A DNA stretch of 64,000 nucleotides from contig JACRDG010000089.1 in the NCBI GenBank assembly GCA_016218715.1, positions 124,001 to 188,000 on the forward strand, in the 5' to 3' direction. Below are positions 58,914 to 64,000 of the stretch, one piece after another. This DNA comes from Desulfomonile tiedjei (GTDB taxonomy: Bacteria; Desulfobacterota; Desulfomonilia; Desulfomonilales; Desulfomonilaceae). Under the pieces are notes generated by a model that worked only from the letters and a program-made list of their open reading frames with translations, did no database searches and was not told where the DNA came from. The translations under genes and the position numbers were made by a program. Each line of letters begins with the position of its first letter. Position 1 is the first letter of the stretch.

Positions 58914-59786
58914 ATGATCGCTCTCGCCAGCATGGTACCTATCCCCTTGCCTGCGACAACTCTCGACCCCCGTTCTCATACCTTGATCATGGGGGTCATC
59001 AACACGACCCCCGATTCCTTCTCGGATGGCGGAAAACACCTCGCGACCGACGTGGCTGTTGCGGCAGGCATAGGGATGATCGATGCGGCCGCGGACATAG
59101 TTGACATCGGAGGAGAATCCACCCGACCCGGGTCCGTGGCGGTCAGCGTGGAGGAAGAGATGTCCCGGGCCATTCCCGTAGTGAGGGGCATTGCCCAGGC
59201 CCGTCCCGACGCGGTGATTTCCATTGATACCCGCCGCACAGTCGTAGCCGAAAAGGCCATCGAGGCTGGCGCACAGATCATAAACGATGTCACTGGCTTC
59301 CGCGATGACCCGGGACTGATCGCTCTTGCCCGAGAGGCAGGAACCGGAGTCATCGTCATGCACATGCTGGGCCGTCCCAAGAACATGCAGCAGGAGATCC
59401 ACTACGATTCATTCCCCGGCGACATCTGCACCTTCTTTCAGGAACGGATTCGCGTGCTGGAAGACGCGGGGATAGCGCCGGAAAAGATCGTCATCGATCC
59501 GGGGATCGGGTTCGGGAAAACCTTCGATCACAACCTGATCCTGATCAACCGCCTCCACGTCTTCCAAGAACTGAGAAAACACATCCTGGTGGGACCGTCC
59601 CGAAAGGCGTTCCTGGGAAAGATCCTCGACGAACCGGACCCCGCCGCTCGCGATACGGGGACTCTCGCGGTGATCACCGCCGCGGTGTTGCGAGGGGCTT
59701 CTATCGTGCGCGTCCATGAGGTCCCTGCCGCGGTTCAGGTCTGCCGCGTGGCCGACGCAATCGTACGGGAAAGCGTGGCCTCTTGA
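58914..59786 (+). CDS. folP: Dihydropteroate synthase
   Basis: A 290-residue TIM-barrel protein. Pterin and pABA site motifs are visible: IMGVINTTPDSFSDGG, IVDIGGESTRPG, the DPGIGFGKTFDHN block and GPSRKAFLG. It joins dihydropterin pyrophosphate with p-aminobenzoate in folate synthesis and is the sulphonamide target. It sits between ftsH and acpS and its stop codon overlaps the acpS start by four bases (TTGA). Confidence 0.96.
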   Translation: MIALASMVPIPLPATTLDPRSHTLIMGVINTTPDSFSDGGKHLATDVAVAAGIGMIDAAADIVDIGGESTRPGSVAVSVEEEMSRAIPVVRGIAQARPDAVISIDTRRTVVAEKAIEAGAQIINDVTGFRDDPGLIALAREAGTGVIVMHMLGRPKNMQQEIHYDSFPGDICTFFQERIRVLEDAGIAPEKIVIDPGIGFGKTFDHNLILINRLHVFQELRKHILVGPSRKAFLGKILDEPDPAARDTGTLAVITAAVLRGASIVRVHEVPAAVQVCRVADAIVRESVAS

Positions 59787-60169
59787 TCGTGGGAATCGGC
59801 GTTGACCTCGTAGAGGTGTCTCGCATGGAACGCACGCTGCGGAGCCGGTGGGCGCAGAGATTCCTTGCCCGGGTCTTCTCCGCGGGGGAAATCACGGCCT
59901 GTGAAGCAGCGGCTAGTCCCCCTCAGGCCTTCGCCGCGAGATTTGCCGCCAAAGAAGCGGTGGTGAAAGCGCTGGGCACCGGATTCAGCCGGGGAATCAC
60001 GCCAGGCCAGATAATCGTTCTGGGGGGCGATCGGTCACAACCAGCCGTAAAATTACTGGGCAAAGCCCACGTACGGGCTCAAGCCCTGAACGTCGGCACG
60101 ATTCACCTGTCCCTCACCCACACGCCGAATACGGCAGCCGCATCGGTTGTCCTGGAGACACGGGAATAG
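59783..60169 (+). CDS. acpS: Holo-[acyl-carrier-protein] synthase
   Basis: A 128-residue phosphopantetheinyl transferase. It opens with VGIGVDLVEVSRMER, the Mg-binding Asp in GVDLV, and has RFAAKEAVVKALGTG, the other family motif. It transfers phosphopantetheine from CoA to apo-ACP. The TTG start is inside the folP stop codon (TTGA), so translation is coupled. Confidence 0.94.
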   Translation: MIVGIGVDLVEVSRMERTLRSRWAQRFLARVFSAGEITACEAAASPPQAFAARFAAKEAVVKALGTGFSRGITPGQIIVLGGDRSQPAVKLLGKAHVRAQALNVGTIHLSLTHTPNTAAASVVLETRE

Positions 60170-60273
60170 CAAGCCGATTCATGTGGCGGTTGTTAATACA
60201 ACTGCCCGATAATCGAGCTGACTCTCGTGGGACGGGGCTCTTGCACGCTATCTGTAGCCAAACACCGTAATCC

Positions 60274-61452
60274 TCAAACCACCTGAGCCACCATGACCTT
60301 GAGATAACGGGTTTCCGGCATGGCCAGGAGCACGGGATGGTCCGGAGCCTGTCCTCGGGCGTCGAGCAGGCGAAGCTCTCGGCCGCTCTGCCGGGAGGCG
60401 CTCAGCAAGGCGGACTCGAAGCCCGGTGGGTCCAGATGGTGCGAGCAGGAACAGGTCACGAGGATGCCGCCGGACTGCAGCTTTCCGAGCGCGCGGCGGT
60501 TGATGTCTATGTAGCCTTTGAGCCCCTCCTTCACCAGCGATCGGCTCTTGATGAAGGCAGGCGGGTCGAGCACGATCACGTCCCAGGTCTGAGACGTTTT
60601 CTTTAGGAAATCCAGGGCATTATCCTTTATCGGATCAAAGCGATCTCCGAATCCGTTCAAGTCCGCGTTGGCCTGTGCGGTATTCAAGGCGGGGCGGGAC
60701 GAATCGACGGCGGTAACCTCCGTTGCTCCCGCGGCTACAGCGTGGATGCCCCACCCACCGGTGTAACAGAACAGATCCAGAACCGAGGCTCCAGGCCAGA
60801 CGTAGTGCTTCAGTAGACTTCGGTTGGATTCCTGGTCGAGGTACATGCCCGTCTTCTGCCCGCCAGGAACGTCCACGACGAATTTGAGGCCCTCAAGCTC
60901 GACAATGACCTGCTCGGGGAGCTTGCCGTATGCGAGCCTCTTTTCCAGGGGAAGGCCTTCCAGCATACGGAACGGCGAATCGTTGCGCAGGTAGATTGCC
61001 TCCGGCGCGAGGATCTCGACAAGGGCGTCCTGAACCAGGTCCATGTGAGCGTCGATCCCGGCGGTTAGACTCTGGATCGCCAGAACCGGTCCGTATTTGT
61101 CGACCACCAGTCCAGGGAGCAGATCCCCCTCGCCGAACACGACCCGGTAGGTGTCCCGGTCCGGGAACAGACGCTTTCTCCGTTCCACCGCGGCCTCGAT
61201 CTGATGCACGAAGAACGCACGGTCGATCGGCGCCTTTTTCCGCGAGAGAATCCTCGCGGCAATGAGGCTCGACGGGTTCGCGTAGACCATTCCAATGAAC
61301 TCCCCGGCAGCATCCTGAAGCTCATGGATCGAGCCCGTCTCCAGCTCGGAGATCCGGGGCGTTGCTATCTCATTGGAGAACACCCACAGGTGCCCTTTGC
61401 GTATCCGTCGGTCCGCGTGTCGTTTCAAAACAATCATGTTTTTCTCGCTCAT
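60274..61452 (-). CDS. rlmI: 23S rRNA methyltransferase of the RlmI/RlmK family
   Basis: A 392-residue class I SAM methyltransferase. An N-terminal PUA domain (about 5-80) is followed by an EEHAD-like middle and a Rossmann core: LDLFCYTGGWGIHA (motif I), VDSSRPAL and VLDPPAFIKSR. It methylates m5C in 23S rRNA. It starts with ATG at 61452, and a family D repeat begins on the start codon itself; an in-frame ATG five codons later is possible. Confidence 0.9.
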   Translation of the reverse strand: MSEKNMIVLKRHADRRIRKGHLWVFSNEIATPRISELETGSIHELQDAAGEFIGMVYANPSSLIAARILSRKKAPIDRAFFVHQIEAAVERRKRLFPDRDTYRVVFGEGDLLPGLVVDKYGPVLAIQSLTAGIDAHMDLVQDALVEILAPEAIYLRNDSPFRMLEGLPLEKRLAYGKLPEQVIVELEGLKFVVDVPGGQKTGMYLDQESNRSLLKHYVWPGASVLDLFCYTGGWGIHAVAAGATEVTAVDSSRPALNTAQANADLNGFGDRFDPIKDNALDFLKKTSQTWDVIVLDPPAFIKSRSLVKEGLKGYIDINRRALGKLQSGGILVTCSCSHHLDPPGFESALLSASRQSGRELRLLDARGQAPDHPVLLAMPETRYLKVMVAQVV

Positions 61453-61686
61453 CGTTCATCGGGCTTGAGGCGGCTCTGCGCCCGGTGAAGATGGAAAGGG
61501 AGTGAGCCCGCGGGAACTGCCGAGAGATAGGATCGGGCTCGTTGCCAGCGTGCCCCAGCGCATGCTGGTTTTGTTTGAGAGCTTTCCTCACCTCTCAACG
61601 ACACCACGGCTGCTCTGCAGCCGACCCTCCAAACCTCCCACATCGTCATTTGAAGGGCCAGTGTTTGTCCAGGTGATCGGTTACCT
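61449..61686. repeat. Repeat family D, copy 2, spanning the gap before rlmI
   Basis: The first part (ATCGGGC...GCCCGGTG with AAGATGGAAAGGGAG) and the last part (CATCGTCATTTGAAGGG, ending in CGGTTAC) match the copy at 56.67-56.79 kb, with about 130 extra bases between. It starts at the rlmI start codon and ends on the serS stop codon. Confidence 0.65.
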
Positions 61687-62955
61687 TTTCGGTTCGATGC
61701 GCTCCATGCCGAGCATGAGGGGGCGGAGCACTTCGGGGATGTTCACGCTGCCGTCGGCGTTCTGGAAGTTCTCGAGGATCGGAATCAGGATTCGCGGAGA
61801 CGCGATGGCCGTGTTATTGAGCGTGTGGCAATACTGTATTTTGCCGTTCTTTGCCCTCCAGCGTATCTTTGCGCGTCGGGCCTGAAATTCGTACAGCGAA
61901 GAGCACGAATGAGTTTCGGAGTACTTGCCGCGACTGGGCATCCAGGTTTCGACTTCATGCTTGAGAACCTGTCCCTGCCCGATTTCCGCTCCGCATGCGA
62001 GTGCGACGCGATAGGGGAGTCGCAGCGCCTGCATGATCTCTTCCACATTGTTCAGGATGAGCCGGTGCTCTGCGGCCGAGACCTCCGAGTCGTTCTGGCA
62101 GATGACCACCTGCTCCACTTTGTTGAACTGGTGCAGCCGGTAAAAACCCTTCACATCTCTGCCGTAAGAACCGGCCTCTCTTCTGAAGCAGGTGGAATAG
62201 CCGCAGTAGCGCTTGGGAAGCTCTTTTTCATTGAGGATCTCGTCCATATGATATGACACGAGGGATACTTCGGAGGTGCCGATGAGATAGAGTTGGTCCT
62301 TCTCGATGTAGAACGTATCCTCTTCGCCCAATGGGAAGAAGCCAGTCCCAATCATGGCCTCGCGCCGAACCAGTTGCGGGACGATCATCGGATGGAAGCC
62401 TCTGCCGACGAGATGATCCAGCGCGAACTTGAAGAGCGCAAATTCCAGGAGCGCACCTTCATTCTTGAGGCAATACATGCGCGATCCCGCGAACTTCACT
62501 GCGCGGGGCATGTCCACGATATCGAGTGACTCCGCCAGCTCCAGGTGGTCCTTGGGCTGGAAATCGAACTGAGGGGGCTCCAGGAACCGGCGTAACTCGA
62601 CGTTATCGTCGTCGGACTCGCCCTCCGGAACCTCGGGAAGCGGAGGATTCGGCACGAGGAGCATGAGCGCCTCGAAACGCTCTTCAGCAGCCCTGAGCTG
62701 TGGTTCCTTTCCACCGAGGCTGTCCTTGATGGCTCTGACTTCTGCTACCGCTTCTTCCTTAGCCTCGCCGGCAAGTTGCGGGATCTCCTTGGACAGCCGA
62801 TTGCGATCGGCCCGCAGCTTTTCCGCCTCGTTTTTAAGCCGTCTCACCTCGTCGTCAACAGCGAGAAGCTCGTCCAAGTCGACGTTCATCCGTTTCTTGC
62901 GGATGCCGTCCTTGACCAGTTCGGCGTTATTACGAATGAAAGCGATATCCAGCAT
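61681..62955 (-). CDS. serS: Seryl-tRNA synthetase
   Basis: From the ATG at 62955 (GAGGAG 7-12 bases upstream) the protein is 424 residues, the usual length. It starts LDIAFIRNNAELVKDGIRKK. An N-terminal coiled coil (about 30-100) for tRNA binding precedes a class II catalytic core: FRREAGSYGRDVKGFYRLHQF (motif 2) and MLGMERIEPKR near motif 3. The frame extends 34 codons upstream with no conserved sequence. Confidence 0.96.
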   Translation of the reverse strand: MLDIAFIRNNAELVKDGIRKKRMNVDLDELLAVDDEVRRLKNEAEKLRADRNRLSKEIPQLAGEAKEEAVAEVRAIKDSLGGKEPQLRAAEERFEALMLLVPNPPLPEVPEGESDDDNVELRRFLEPPQFDFQPKDHLELAESLDIVDMPRAVKFAGSRMYCLKNEGALLEFALFKFALDHLVGRGFHPMIVPQLVRREAMIGTGFFPLGEEDTFYIEKDQLYLIGTSEVSLVSYHMDEILNEKELPKRYCGYSTCFRREAGSYGRDVKGFYRLHQFNKVEQVVICQNDSEVSAAEHRLILNNVEEIMQALRLPYRVALACGAEIGQGQVLKHEVETWMPSRGKYSETHSCSSLYEFQARRAKIRWRAKNGKIQYCHTLNNTAIASPRILIPILENFQNADGSVNIPEVLRPLMLGMERIEPKR

Positions 62956-62989
62956 ATGTGTCTCCTCAAAATTCGAACGGGTTGAACGA

Positions 62990-63307
62990 TCAGGACTGCC
63001 TTTCCGGTTTCCGCGTCTTGACGCTTTGAGCCTTCGAAAGTGCCGACCGGAGTGCATGGGACGGAGGGGCCCAGACGCGCTCCTCCATTTTTGCGATTGG
63101 ATCGTCTTCTTCTACGGGTTCTTGCGGCTGTTTCTGGGCCAATTTCTCGTCGAGATACCGCTTGAGGTCCTGCTGTTCCCGGGGGAGCAGCTCGGCGTAG
63201 AGCTTTTCCAATGCCTCCCGCTCACTCCTGGTCATGGGACCGGGTCCGATTTTCTTGGAGAGCTGCAACCACTCACGCTGCTTCTTTGTCAGTTGATGTT
63301 CTTCCAA
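62990..63307 (-). CDS. Small charged helical protein upstream of serS (unknown)
   Basis: A 105-residue protein. It is strongly helical and charged (KLYAELLPREQQDLKRYLDEKLAQ), with no signal peptide or cysteines. The start is TTG at 63307 with GGAGGAGG 8-15 bases upstream, which decides in its favour. No family is recognised. It is 34 bp before serS on the same strand, so both are likely in one operon. Confidence 0.7.
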   Translation of the reverse strand: MEEHQLTKKQREWLQLSKKIGPGPMTRSEREALEKLYAELLPREQQDLKRYLDEKLAQKQPQEPVEEDDPIAKMEERVWAPPSHALRSALSKAQSVKTRKPERQS

Positions 63308-63477
63308 TGCTCGCGTCCTCCTCCGTCTGCCCGGGGTGCTCTCTCCAGTCGCTCAACAGAGTATCATAACTTATCAATTCGCCGCGCCTGCTGCAAGCCG
63401 TTTTGGTGGAGGGGCGTATTCATTCACTTGCGCGAGGCATGTGAGTGCTTGACCCAGACCATCAAGAAGGGCAGTTC

Positions 63478-63560
63478 CTTATCCGTCAGTCCGGCGGAGG
63501 CGGGAATCCAGGTTCTGCAGCATTCTCTGGGCCCCGGCCTTCGCCGGGGTGCCGACGTGG
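63478..63560. repeat. REP-like palindromic element in a 524-bp gap
   Basis: CGGGAATCCAG is followed by CCCCGGC, a CTTC loop and GCCGGGG, ending in TGCCGACG, the form of a common dispersed GGAATCCAG-type palindrome of proteobacteria. No other gene or strong signal is seen in 63308-63831. Confidence 0.5.
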
Positions 63561-63831
63561 AGCCACCGGCTTGTCGATGCCTCAACAGCGTGGAACGCCT
63601 GCCCCGAATAACTGAATGAGTACCGAGAGGATCTTTCCCATTACCAGAGCGTCTTTACAACCGAAAAGCGGCGGGCGGAAACAAAGTTCTCTTGCCGCGT
63701 CTTGATTTAAGGAACTATCTTGAACATATATGTGGTGGAATCCAACCGGCGCCGCAACGCCCCCGTCAGCCGGAGGAGAGGAGGCCGGGTGTCGGCCTGC
63801 ACCCTAGACCGCCGACGTCTCGGAACGGTGA

Positions 63832-64000
63832 ATGGAAGTCATTACCACTCATGTAAACGCTGACTTCGACGCGTTTGCGTCCATGGTGGCCGCAAAGAAG
63901 CTCTATCCTGCCGCGGTGGTGGCATTCCCCGGGTCTCAGGAGAAGAGTCTGCGTGACTTCTTCATGGAATCGACCCTGTACATCCTTTCCATCGAGCGCG
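63832..64000 (+). CDS. DHH/CBS-type tRNA nucleotidyltransferase (partial, 3' end cut)
   Basis: The first 56 codons of a gene cut by the right edge. It begins EVITTHVNADFDAFASMVAAKKLYP, the DHH phosphoesterase start with NADFDAFAS, then FPGSQEKSLRDFF. In deltaproteobacteria this start belongs to a fused DHH-CBS-polyA polymerase protein that acts on tRNA CCA ends. The cut prevents checking the later domains. Confidence 0.75.
   Translation, partial: MEVITTHVNADFDAFASMVAAKKLYPAAVVAFPGSQEKSLRDFFMESTLYILSIER

Noticed and set aside
62663-63619. 318-residue plus-strand frame
   Set aside because: It overlaps serS and the small serS-linked gene on the opposite strand and is Ser/Arg/Leu-rich as expected of antisense frames in GC-rich DNA.

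Overview
The window is a GC-rich bacterial chromosome segment, densely packed with genes on both strands. The housekeeping set (hslVU with xerC, glyQ plus glyS, ftsH-folP-acpS, rpmH-rnpA-yidD-yidC-jag-mnmE), many c-di-GMP/PAS sensory proteins, a PxxKW cysteine-rich protein, frequent GTG/TTG starts and a DHH-type tRNA nucleotidyltransferase suggest a deltaproteobacterium (Desulfobacterota/Thermodesulfobacteriota, something like Desulfomonile or Syntrophobacter). The lineage is inferred from gene content only. I see no rRNA, tRNA, CRISPR array, transposase or prophage block.

Layout. 1-5.4 kb (minus strand): a long ankyrin-repeat protein cut by the left edge, a DUF3795 cysteine-rich protein, a membrane PAS-GGDEF cyclase and a polysaccharide flippase. 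5.6-10.3 kb (plus): a double-domain KaiC-like ATPase, then xerC-hslV-hslU behind a good sigma70-type promoter. 10.5-15.2 kb: a PxxKW protein, then a divergent pair made of a butyrate-kinase-like/phosphotransacylase fusion and acetate kinase. 15.4-18.5 kb: a PAS-GGDEF-EAL protein with altered catalytic residues, a small ferredoxin, a KYxLT-module protein and a tiny membrane protein. 18.6-29.1 kb: asnB, a zinc-ribbon/TPR/DUF2314 protein, a CoA transferase, an AAA ATPase, a secreted protein with two tandem HIT proteins, and a MATE exporter. 29.3-38.7 kb: carB, rsmA, a second KYxLT-module protein, a TPR lipoprotein-like or periplasmic protein, glyQS. 38.8-41.8 kb: a REC-PAS-PAS-LuxR regulator and a membrane SH3 protein with a 10-C tract. 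42.0-47.1 kb: the rpmH-to-mnmE cluster. 47.6-56.6 kb: an outer-membrane barrel protein, an S24-type self-cleaving regulator with a lytic transglycosylase, a XRE-cupin regulator with radA, a radical SAM protein, dodecin, rluB and an unusual medium-chain dehydrogenase. 57-64 kb: ftsH-folP-acpS, rlmI, serS with a small upstream gene, and the start of a DHH/CBS tRNA nucleotidyltransferase.

How the genes work together. Protein quality control (HslVU, FtsH), translation and tRNA/rRNA maturation (GlyQS, SerS, RnpA, MnmE, RsmA, RluB, RlmI, L34), membrane insertion (YidC, YidD) and acyl-phosphate metabolism (AckA plus the fusion) are the clear themes. Regulation is rich: two c-di-GMP-type proteins, a PAS response regulator, and two XRE-type regulators.

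Unexplained structure. Four families of dispersed imperfect repeats, each with internal hairpins, are present as two copies each in this window: family A (about 10.35 and 22.8 kb, both between convergent genes), B (24.3 and 40.65 kb), C (45.5 and 53.15 kb) and D (56.7 and 61.5 kb). I found no obvious single new defence or mobile system. The strongest candidates for new biology are the acyl-kinase-like/phosphotransacylase fusion, the KYxLT-module proteins, the repeat families, and the non-canonical start of yidD.
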